From Acidocella sp. 35-58-6 (GTDB taxonomy: Bacteria; Pseudomonadota; Alphaproteobacteria; Acetobacterales; Acetobacteraceae): 5,219 nucleotides of DNA. The notes beneath the pieces were generated by a model, which did not search any database, was not told where the DNA came from, and saw only the letters and a program-made list of their open reading frames with translations. Numbering within the stretch: position 1 is the first letter of the stretch; each line of letters begins with the position of its first letter. Below are positions 1-5,219 of the stretch, piece after piece. The stretch spans positions 1 to 5,219 of the forward strand of contig NCFD01000123.1 in assembly GCA_002281005.1 (NCBI GenBank). The letters run 5' to 3'. Position numbers and translations under genes: made by a program.

Positions 1-2
1 TC

Positions 3-749
3 GCCAGCATTTGGTGCTTCACACTCCGCCTACCGTGGCAATGTGGCGCGGACCTCTTCCTACGCCACCTGCTGGACGCTGACGCAGCCTCCAACACGCT
101 CTCATGGCGATGGGTCGCCGGGCTGCAAACGCGCGGTAAGCATTATGTGGCGCGAGCAGAAAATATCGCCCGCTACACCCGCGGGCGCTTCAACCCGGTG
201 GGCGAACTTAATGAGACGCCCGCCCCATTACCATCAACGACGCCTGAGCCGCCAAAACCTGCGCCCCGGCCTTCGGCGCCTTTGTCAGGCGATGTTGCGT
301 TACTGCTCCATGAGGATGATTTGCTGCCCGAAACCCTGCCCATGGGCTGCTCTCGGGTGGTTGCCATTGGCGGTCTCGCGGTACCTGCCGGCCGTTCACC
401 CTCGGGTTGCTCGCTGCTCACAACTGAATGGACCAACGGCGCTTTGGCGGATGGGCTTTGGCGGGCTGCACACCACTTCAATGCCCCCGCGCAGTCCATT
501 ACCGACATTGCCGCTTGGGCGGAGGCAACAGCTTGCGAGGTCGTGGTCACACCGTATGCACCAGCCGGATGGACCGCCGACCGGCTGGTTATCATTGAGG
601 ATCAGCTAGCCGCTCGCGGCATCAGGTTGCACCGCATTCTCCGTCCTTGGGACCAGGACCGATGGCCGCACGCTACAGGCGGCTTTTTCGCGTTCTCAGC
701 GTCGGTCTCTCACCTAGAAACCGTGGCAGGCAGCGCACCGGACGCCTAA
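3..749 (+). CDS. Photolyase/cryptochrome-family FAD-binding protein, C-terminal part (5' end outside window)
   Basis: This partial gene has 248 codons plus TAA, open from the left edge. The first about 60 residues are the end of a photolyase/cryptochrome FAD-binding domain, the core that binds FAD for light-driven DNA repair or light sensing in the cytoplasm. Aligned from memory with E. coli photolyase, Trp codon 36-38 matches W359, Asp codons 75-77 and 81-83 match D372 and D374, Asn 93-95 matches N378 beside flavin N5, and Trp 105-107 and 111-113 match W382 and W384. The usual D-G-D is D-A-D here. After a Pro-rich linker (about residues 75-95) comes an alpha/beta-looking region of roughly 150 residues ending in an RPWD...GGFFAF motif. 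This resembles a proteobacterial photolyase-like group with extra sequence after the FAD domain. Whether an antenna domain lies upstream cannot be seen. Repair versus signalling is undecided. The BLUF photoreceptor gene follows on the same strand. Confidence 0.88.
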   Translation, partial: ASIWCFTLRLPWQCGADLFLRHLLDADAASNTLSWRWVAGLQTRGKHYVARAENIARYTRGRFNPVGELNETPAPLPSTTPEPPKPAPRPSAPLSGDVALLLHEDDLLPETLPMGCSRVVAIGGLAVPAGRSPSGCSLLTTEWTNGALADGLWRAAHHFNAPAQSITDIAAWAEATACEVVVTPYAPAGWTADRLVIIEDQLAARGIRLHRILRPWDQDRWPHATGGFFAFSASVSHLETVAGSAPDA

Positions 750-955
750 AAGTCAGGTTAAAAGCCGCTCCAGATACTTGACCGCTGCAAAGAATGACCC
801 AACAATAATTACATAATGGGGCTAAGCTAAATGTTCAAAACTAGTTTGGTCCCATAGGCTATGAATAAACAATATATGGGCTGCAGGCATAGGCGGGGTT
901 TGTATTTTGGCTCCATCGCGGCGTTGTGACCCACTAATCCGATAGGGGGCTATCC
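750..955. other. Intergenic region between the two flavoprotein genes, with small inverted repeats
   Basis: This gap has no credible ORF. It is more AT-rich than its flanks, as expected for a promoter region of the BLUF gene. It holds a 10-bp palindrome, AAACTAGTTT (838-847), a 5-1-5 inverted repeat CATAG-G-CTATG (853-863), a second copy of CATAGGC (888-894), and CCCATA/TATGGG arms (851-856 and 875-880). A TTGACC (778-783) has no well-spaced -10 partner. No transcription terminator with a T-run follows the upstream stop codon, so read-through from the photolyase gene is possible. No exact TGT-N12-ACA (PpsR/CrtJ-type) site was found. Confidence 0.5.
944..949 (+). promoter_or_regulatory. Ribosome binding site fixing the GTG start of the BLUF gene
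   Basis: AGGGGG lies 6 bases before GTG at 956. The frame has a TAA at 935-937 and no other start codon between them. The next in-frame ATG is inside the BLUF domain, so this site decides the start. Confidence 0.7.
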
Positions 956-2251
956 GTGGCACAGGCAGACCGAACAACTGATGCTTTGCCATCGAGATCC
1001 GGCACGGCATACCGGGGCGAGTCAAATTTATGCTCATTGGTTTATCGCAGCCGTGCCAAAATAACGCTCTCAGATTACGAGCTTTATGAACTGGTCCAGG
1101 CTGCCCAGCGCCGCAACGCCGCAGAGTCCATCACCGGCCTGATGCTGTATGACGAGGGGCGGTTCTACCAATGGCTTGAGGGACCCGCAGAAAATGTCGC
1201 CGGGCTGATGCGTTCAATCAGCGCTGACCACCGTCACACGGATATTGAAATTCTCAGTGACAAGCCCGCAACCCAGCGTCAGTTCGGCGACTGGAAGATG
1301 CGACTGGCAACACGCGGCATCCGATCGATGCATTCGATAAATAATGTTGTCATCCCCACCGTCACAACACTAAGCGACATTCACCGTTATCCAGAACGTA
1401 CACCGGGATTGCTCGCTGATATGTCAACGGCCACAACGGCCGCTCATAGCCCTGGCCTCGCGAACTTGCCGCTGAAAGGTCCGGCTGGTTCGATCCTCAA
1501 GGATATCTTGGTGACGGTCGTGCTGCCCGAACTGCTGGTCAGGCATGCTGGGGAGAGCCGCAAAACCCCCTGGCCGATCGATCACCGTGCTCGTGCGCTG
1601 GCGGATCTACTGATCGGGTCCGACACCGAGGCCGCTACGGACCTGCTACGCACATTACAGGATAGCGAGGGCGCGATCCGGCATCTCTATGAAAACCTGA
1701 TCGAGCCGGCGGCCCGCCGCTTGGGCGATTTATGGGGCGCAGATTTGTGCAGTGAACTGGATGTGACGCTTGGCCTCAGCCAGCTCCATCGCGCTGTCAG
1801 GCTGTTGAACGAAGAGATGCTGCAACCCACCATCCCCAAAGGGATGTTTCTTCCCGCAGTTCTCATAGTACCTGAGCCCGGCGAAGCGCACATGCTGAAT
1901 TCGGTACTAGATTCCGACGCGCTCGGAAGCATCGGATGGGACCCTCTGACAGAATTTCCTGCCACGGACGAGGCCTTACAGGATCTCATCGCGGGCACAT
2001 GGTTTGACGCACTTGATCTCTCGCTTAGCCCGGCATTCCGGCGTGAAAATTGGCTTCCCCGTGTGACTCATACAATTGCTCTGGCCCGGCACGCCTCGCG
2101 CAACCCGGCGCTGGTGGTGGTGGTTGGTGGCCGGATTTTTGCCGAGGATACGACAGCAGGTTCACGCGTGGGCGCGGACAACATCAGCACCACCGCACTC
2201 AGCACGGCTCACGTAATTCAAGAGGAACTCAATAAAAAGAAAAATGGGTGA
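956..2251 (+). CDS. AppA-like BLUF blue-light sensor with C-terminal SCHIC/B12-binding-like domain
   Basis: This 431-residue soluble protein is a predicted cytoplasmic photoreceptor. The BLUF domain (about residues 24-120) binds FAD non-covalently. Tyr30, Asn54, Gln72, Trp113 and Met115 match AppA Y21, N45, Q63, W104 and M106 with a constant offset of nine, so the photoactive hydrogen-bond network is intact. After a linker, residues about 180-290 form a helical region with a VLPELL stretch, Trp260 and a SELDVTLGL segment, as in AppA and PpaA/AerR. Residues about 300-425 look like a Rossmann-type B12-binding or SCHIC domain, with G-E-A-H (His312), L-S-L-S (356-358) and V-V-G-G (Gly391-Gly392). 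The usual Gly three residues after the His is Asn315. AppA's Cys-rich tail is absent; only Cys26 and Cys265 occur. In relatives such proteins relieve PpsR/CrtJ repression of photosynthesis genes, but that partner is not in the window. No enzymatic output domain is present. The GTG start is chosen from its ribosome binding site. Confidence 0.93.
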   Translation: MAQADRTTDALPSRSGTAYRGESNLCSLVYRSRAKITLSDYELYELVQAAQRRNAAESITGLMLYDEGRFYQWLEGPAENVAGLMRSISADHRHTDIEILSDKPATQRQFGDWKMRLATRGIRSMHSINNVVIPTVTTLSDIHRYPERTPGLLADMSTATTAAHSPGLANLPLKGPAGSILKDILVTVVLPELLVRHAGESRKTPWPIDHRARALADLLIGSDTEAATDLLRTLQDSEGAIRHLYENLIEPAARRLGDLWGADLCSELDVTLGLSQLHRAVRLLNEEMLQPTIPKGMFLPAVLIVPEPGEAHMLNSVLDSDALGSIGWDPLTEFPATDEALQDLIAGTWFDALDLSLSPAFRRENWLPRVTHTIALARHASRNPALVVVVGGRIFAEDTTAGSRVGADNISTTALSTAHVIQEELNKKKNG

Positions 2252-2495
2252 CTATCAGCCACCGGTCAGCATCCGATCAACTCAGACCAGAAAATAACAT
2301 CATGTAACCAGTCACATGACCTATGGAGAGATGATCGTCATCCACGTCACGCCGCCACCGAGCCCGTTCAGTTTTCATTAAATGAGGTCTGACGACGAGG
2401 TTGGATTTTACCACCGCATGCCTCATATCACCTCAAAATTTATCCCGCCGCACCCGCGCAATCTGGGACTCACCTTATTCTGATCGGAGCAGACC
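2252..2495. other. Intergenic region upstream of the aldo/keto reductase
   Basis: This 244-base non-coding stretch has no convincing ORF. It contains three weak dyads: TCATGT/ACATGA (2300-2305 and 2314-2319, 8-base loop), GATGA-TCG-TCATC (2330-2342) and TCATT-A-AATGA (2375-2385). None is followed by a T-run, so none makes a good intrinsic terminator for the BLUF gene. Any could be an operator. I cannot place a -35/-10 pair with confidence. The aldo/keto reductase probably has its own promoter here, given the distance. Confidence 0.4.
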
Positions 2496-3476
2496 ATGGA
2501 TTATGTAAAACTCGGCCGCACCGGCCTCGACGTGTCAGGTATCTGGCTCGGCTGCATGAGCTACGGCGTCTCCGATCGCGGCTCCCACGCCTGGACACTG
2601 AGCGAGGAACAAAGCCGTCCCTTCATCCGCCACGCGCTGGAAGCCGGAATTAACGTGTTCGATACAGCCAATGTTTATTCCGACGGCACCAGTGAGGAAA
2701 TCGTTGGCCGCGCGCTGAAGGATTTCGCCCGCCGCGAGGAGGTGGTGATCGCCACCAAGGTGCATGGACGGATGCATCAGGGGCCAAATGGCGCCGGCCT
2801 ATCGCGCCGGGCGATCATGCAGGAGATTGATGCCAGCCTGCGGCGCCTCGGGACTGATTATGTTGATTTGTATCAGATCCATCGTTGGGATTACGACACA
2901 CCGATCGAGGAAACGCTCGAGGCGCTGCACGACGTGGTGAAGGCCGGCAAGGCCCGCTATATCGGCGCTTCCTCAATGTTCGCCTGGCAGTTCGCACAGG
3001 CGCTCGCGGTCGCCGAGCGGCATGGCTGGACCCGCTTCGTCAGTATGCAGAATTACGTCAATTTGCTGTACCGGGAGGAGGAGCGCGAAATGCTGCCGCT
3101 CTGCCGCGCCGAAGGAATTGGCGTTGTGCCGTGGAGCCCGCTTGCCCGCGGCCGCTTAACCCGCAACTGGGACGAAGCCAGTGCACGCTCGGAGACCGAC
3201 GAGTTCGGCAAGAGCCTCTATAAAAACACTGGCGATGCCGACCGCAAAATCGTTGATGTTGTTGCCGCGATTGCCGCAGCGCGCGGAGTTCCGCGGGCAC
3301 AGGTCGCCCTGGCATGGGTGCTAAACAAACCAGGAATTACCGCGCCTATCATCGGCGCCACCAAGCTCGCACATCTCGCTGACGCGATCGCCGCGACCAA
3401 ACTCACTCTGACCGACGACGAAGTCGCCCGGCTTGAAGCTCCCTACGTACCGCATGCGGTGGTGGGTTTTTCCTGA
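2496..3476 (+). CDS. yajO: Aldo/keto reductase, YajO family
   Basis: This 326-residue protein is close in length to E. coli YajO (324) and recognisably similar along its whole length, including the RGSHAWTL segment, the IHRWDYDTPIEETLEAL segment, REEEREMLPLC, PWSPLARGRLTR and the C-terminal PHAVVGF. It is a cytoplasmic TIM-barrel NAD(P)H-dependent oxidoreductase. The catalytic tetrad is complete: Asp56, Tyr61, Lys88 and His129. The cofactor-binding end of the barrel is visible as PIIGAT near residues 284-289. E. coli YajO has been linked to forming 1-deoxyxylulose 5-phosphate from a pentose phosphate, a precursor for isoprenoids and thiamine, but many members of this family have an uncertain physiological substrate, so that role is only carried over. 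The ATG start is supported by GGAG at 2486-2489, six bases upstream. It converges on the lipoprotein gene, with a perfect inverted repeat across its stop codon. Confidence 0.95.
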   Translation: MDYVKLGRTGLDVSGIWLGCMSYGVSDRGSHAWTLSEEQSRPFIRHALEAGINVFDTANVYSDGTSEEIVGRALKDFARREEVVIATKVHGRMHQGPNGAGLSRRAIMQEIDASLRRLGTDYVDLYQIHRWDYDTPIEETLEALHDVVKAGKARYIGASSMFAWQFAQALAVAERHGWTRFVSMQNYVNLLYREEEREMLPLCRAEGIGVVPWSPLARGRLTRNWDEASARSETDEFGKSLYKNTGDADRKIVDVVAAIAAARGVPRAQVALAWVLNKPGITAPIIGATKLAHLADAIAATKLTLTDDEVARLEAPYVPHAVVGFS

Positions 3477-3486
3477 CCACCGCATG
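3453..3486. terminator. Perfect 11-bp inverted repeat between convergent genes, possible terminator hairpin
   Basis: CATGCGGTGGT (3453-3463) and ACCACCGCATG (3476-3486) are perfect reverse complements with a 12-base loop containing TTTTT. The hairpin spans the last codons and TGA of the aldo/keto reductase and lies just past the stop codon of the opposing lipoprotein gene. No T-run follows on either strand, so it is not a textbook intrinsic terminator. It could still stall polymerase or protect the 3' end of both transcripts. Confidence 0.5.
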
Positions 3487-3501
3487 ACAGCCTGCACTGC
3501 C

Positions 3502-4107
3502 TCACATCATATTGCCGAAGTCGCTCCCGCCCATCGGGTATAAATACCGGCTTGCCGTTTGCGTGGCCACATTCGCCGCCGGTACCGGCGGGAAATGCGC
3601 CAGCAGGCGCAAGGTGGTATCCGGCCCCTTGGTGAATTCAGCTCCCCCCAGCGCCAGCCGTGCGCCAGCCGGGTCGTTGCATTTGATCGCCTGTGCGGCC
3701 CCCACCAACCCGTCGATTACATCCTGACAATCAGCATCGGGCGCTACCCCCAAAACCACCCGCACCTTTGCCCGGGCGTCCAGCATCTGCATCTTCGCCA
3801 GACTATCCATGCCGGTCCAGCGTCCACCTGTTGCAAACTGCCCAGCCATGGCCTCCAGCGATGCAATTGCCAGCGCCATATCAGCCGGCTCGCCCTGCAT
3901 TGCACCGGGATGCGCGAATGCATAAGTCGCCGCATTCATTGCCGCGATCACCGGGTCTTCGCCCACCACCGAATCACCAAACGCATCAGTCGGCAAACTA
4001 CCGACCTCACGCGCCGGCAGGTCGCTGTTGAACCCCTGCATCCCAGCGCAGCTGGTCAACACCAATGCTGCAATAATTATTATTCGCCGTTTCATCACCT
4101 CAACCAT
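3502..4107 (-). CDS. Predicted outer-membrane lipoprotein of unknown function
   Basis: This 201-residue protein has a lipoprotein signal peptide: basic KRR at residues 6-8, a hydrophobic stretch of four Ile then AALVL, and the lipobox L-T-S-C with Cys20 as the predicted lipidated residue. Residue 21 is Ala, not Asp, so export to the outer membrane is expected. The mature part is mostly helical in appearance and rich in Ala. It has a GRWTGMDSL segment (about 95-103), an AR-K-R-V-LG-AP segment (about 111-123) and two more cysteines (127 and 143) that could form a disulfide. It resembles uncharacterised secreted proteins I associate with Acetobacteraceae and related groups, from memory only. No enzymatic motif was seen. 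The ATG at 4107 has AAGG (4115-4118 on the complement) seven bases upstream; ATG at 4095, giving MKRR, is a possible alternative. It is convergent with the aldo/keto reductase and 122 bases downstream of the AraC gene on the same strand. Confidence 0.85.
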   Translation of the reverse strand: MVEVMKRRIIIIAALVLTSCAGMQGFNSDLPAREVGSLPTDAFGDSVVGEDPVIAAMNAATYAFAHPGAMQGEPADMALAIASLEAMAGQFATGGRWTGMDSLAKMQMLDARAKVRVVLGVAPDADCQDVIDGLVGAAQAIKCNDPAGARLALGGAEFTKGPDTTLRLLAHFPPVPAANVATQTASRYLYPMGGSDFGNMM

Positions 4108-4229
4108 ATGGGTGCCTTACCCGCATTGGTGAATGTCCGCTCCCAAAATTTTTAACTAAAAGGCCACGCCCCTCCGCCTTGGTTCCTGTGGACACGACCA
4201 CGAGTGTCTCAGATCATCAATCTTCTTCA
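4108..4229. other. Short intergenic region between the AraC-type and lipoprotein genes
   Basis: These 122 bases hold the start signals of the lipoprotein gene and the 3' flank of the AraC-type gene. A weak GACAC/GTGTC dyad around 4192-4209 has no T-run. No ORF or clear promoter was recognised. The distance allows either co-transcription or a separate promoter. Confidence 0.35.
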
Positions 4230-5141
4230 CTATGTCAGCGTCAAAGACCGCGCATAGAACTTTGGCGATAGCCCGGTGGCACGCTTGAAGCCGGTGCTGA
4301 AAGCGCTGACCGACTGATAACCGGCGATTTCCGCAATCTCTACCATCGGCTTGTTGGAAGATGCCAAAGCCTCTTTGGCAAGGGTCATGCGCCAGTTAGC
4401 GAGGTAGTCGATGGGCGACAAGCCGACCAAAAGGGTGAAGCGAGCGGCAAATGCTGAGCGCGACATACCAACAGCATTGGCGAGTGCGGCAACTGTCCAT
4501 GGACGTTGGGCGTCTTCGTGCATCACGCGCAAAGCCTTGCCGATTTTTGCATCAGCAAGGCCCGTCAACAGGCCTTTATCCGCGCCTTGCATGGAAGCTG
4601 GGCGGTAGCGCAAAGCCTCGATCAACAGAACCTCCAGCAAGCGGTCAAGCACCAGCGATCTGCCTGGCCGGTTACTCAGCGCTTCATCACCCAACGCCGA
4701 GAGCAATGCGCTCAGGCTGCCCATGAGGGGATCAGCCCCGCGCACATGCACGATGGGCAGCATCAGGCTGGCGACAAGGTCAGCATTAGCTGGCGCGAAG
4801 GTAAAGCTGCCCGCGATGAAACGGGCGGTCGTGGCACCTGGTCCTGCGGGCAACAGCAAAGCCGGGTCAGCAATCGCTGCCTTAAAATCCACCGGCGTAG
4901 CACCCTTGCTCCCTACCATGCTCCAGGGCGGTGGTGCGGCCATAAGCATGAAATCGCCCGCTGCCAGGTCGAAGCCATGACCGTCATCGCGCTCAACGCG
5001 GGCCGTCCCCTCAATCATCTGGCCGAATACGACAACGCCGGCCGGCAAAAAGCGAATTGCCCACGCATCTTGGGCTTCAATCACCCGCCAGAACACGGCT
5101 TGCGGCTTGAGCAGGATAACAATCTGCGAAAACGGATCCAT
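4230..5141 (-). CDS. AraC-family transcriptional regulator with N-terminal cupin-type domain
   Basis: This is a 303-residue DNA-binding regulator. Residues about 1-185 form a cupin-type sensor domain of the sort found in AraC regulators near oxidoreductase genes. The C-terminal AraC DNA-binding domain (about 200-303) carries two helix-turn-helix units: VAALANAVGMSRSAFAARF (about 217-235) and EIAEIAGYQSVSAF followed by GFKR (about 268-287). The signature GLSP-x-x-Y occurs twice, as expected for the family. The effector is unknown. I chose ATG at 5141 (MDPFSQ...), which is where homologues of this type normally begin. A longer reading from TTG at 5201 would add 20 residues encoded by promoter-like AT-rich DNA and is unlikely. 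A weak AAGAG (5148-5152 on the complement) sits six bases upstream. The gene points away from the right edge, so a divergent target gene may lie just outside the window. Confidence 0.92.
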   Translation of the reverse strand: MDPFSQIVILLKPQAVFWRVIEAQDAWAIRFLPAGVVVFGQMIEGTARVERDDGHGFDLAAGDFMLMAAPPPWSMVGSKGATPVDFKAAIADPALLLPAGPGATTARFIAGSFTFAPANADLVASLMLPIVHVRGADPLMGSLSALLSALGDEALSNRPGRSLVLDRLLEVLLIEALRYRPASMQGADKGLLTGLADAKIGKALRVMHEDAQRPWTVAALANAVGMSRSAFAARFTLLVGLSPIDYLANWRMTLAKEALASSNKPMVEIAEIAGYQSVSAFSTGFKRATGLSPKFYARSLTLT

Positions 5142-5174
5142 TTTGGACTCTTGATAAATGAATATGGAGTTTTG

Positions 5175-5201
5175 ATTATATATAATCCCAAAAAATTTCA
5201 A
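5175..5201 (-). promoter_or_regulatory. Candidate promoter of the AraC-type regulator
   Basis: On the - strand, TTGAAA (5201-5196) and TATAAT (5180-5175) are separated by 15 bases, a little shorter than the usual 16-18. The -10 lies about 33 bases upstream of the chosen ATG. It is embedded in a 14-bp perfect palindrome, GATTATATATAATC (5174-5187), which could also serve as a -10 in the opposite direction or as an operator. The stretch 5142-5210 is strikingly AT-rich against the rest of the window. Confidence 0.45.
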
Positions 5202-5219
5202 TAAAAAAAGTCATCGGCG

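Noticed and set aside
173..595. Antisense open frame of 140 codons over the photolyase-like gene
   Set aside because: No recognisable domain; it arises from GC-rich codon bias on the opposite strand.
43..609. Long + strand open frame overlapping the photolyase-like gene
   Set aside because: It is a shadow in another frame: no family resemblance, low-complexity Arg/Pro composition, while the overlapping frame encodes conserved photolyase residues.
778..809. TTGACC with AATAAT as promoter of the BLUF gene
   Set aside because: The spacer would be 20 bases, too long for a standard housekeeping promoter.
750..955. PpsR/CrtJ-type TGT-N12-ACA site upstream of the BLUF gene
   Set aside because: Each TGT in the gap was checked and none has ACA twelve bases later.
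2300..2319. TCATGT/ACATGA dyad as terminator of the BLUF gene
   Set aside because: Only 6 bp, AT-containing, and not followed by a T-run; kept only as a possible operator.
2410..3486. ACCACCGCATG at 2410-2420 and again at 3476-3486, flanking the aldo/keto reductase as direct repeats
   Set aside because: A few 11-base repeats are expected by chance in 5.2 kb, and the flanking bases do not match, so there is no real sign of an insertion or attachment site.
3559..4155. 198-codon + strand frame antisense to the lipoprotein gene
   Set aside because: His/Arg/Pro-rich with no motif; the - strand frame has a signal peptide and lipobox.
5142..5201. TTG-initiated 20-residue N-terminal extension of the AraC-type regulator
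   Set aside because: Encoded by AT-rich promoter-like DNA; the ATG at 5141 gives the normal family start.
4506..5204. 232-codon + strand frame antisense to the AraC-type gene
   Set aside because: No motif; the - strand frame has two clear helix-turn-helix units.

Overview
The window reads as a stretch of an alphaproteobacterial chromosome. The codon use is moderately GC-rich, the lipoprotein resembles hypothetical proteins I associate with Acetobacteraceae and relatives, and the BLUF protein is built like AppA of purple photosynthetic bacteria. The family-level assignment is an inference from memory; no search was run. Five protein genes are supported, three on the + strand followed by two on the - strand. 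No RNA genes, mobile elements or CRISPR arrays were seen.

Left part (1-2251): two flavoprotein genes linked to blue light lie in tandem. The first, cut by the window edge, is the C-terminal part of a photolyase/cryptochrome-type FAD protein. It keeps the flavin-contacting Asp/Asp/Asn and two tryptophans of the electron-transfer chain. After a 206-base gap with small inverted repeats comes a 431-residue protein. It has an N-terminal BLUF photoreceptor domain whose five diagnostic residues sit at AppA spacing, and a C-terminal cobalamin/heme-type (SCHIC/B12-binding-like) domain. This is the most interesting locus in the window: a candidate light and cofactor (heme, B12 or redox) sensor next to a light-driven flavoprotein.

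Middle (2252-3504): a 244-base intergenic region precedes an aldo/keto reductase that is a clear relative of E. coli YajO, with an intact catalytic tetrad. It ends in a perfect 11-bp inverted repeat that overlaps its stop codon and lies between convergent genes.

Right part (3502-5219, - strand): a small predicted lipoprotein of unknown function is followed, in map order, by an AraC-family regulator with an N-terminal cupin-type domain. The regulator is preceded by a very AT-rich leader holding a plausible promoter. Its target genes are probably beyond the right edge.

The two blue-light genes may act together. Nothing in the sequence ties the aldo/keto reductase, lipoprotein or AraC gene to them.
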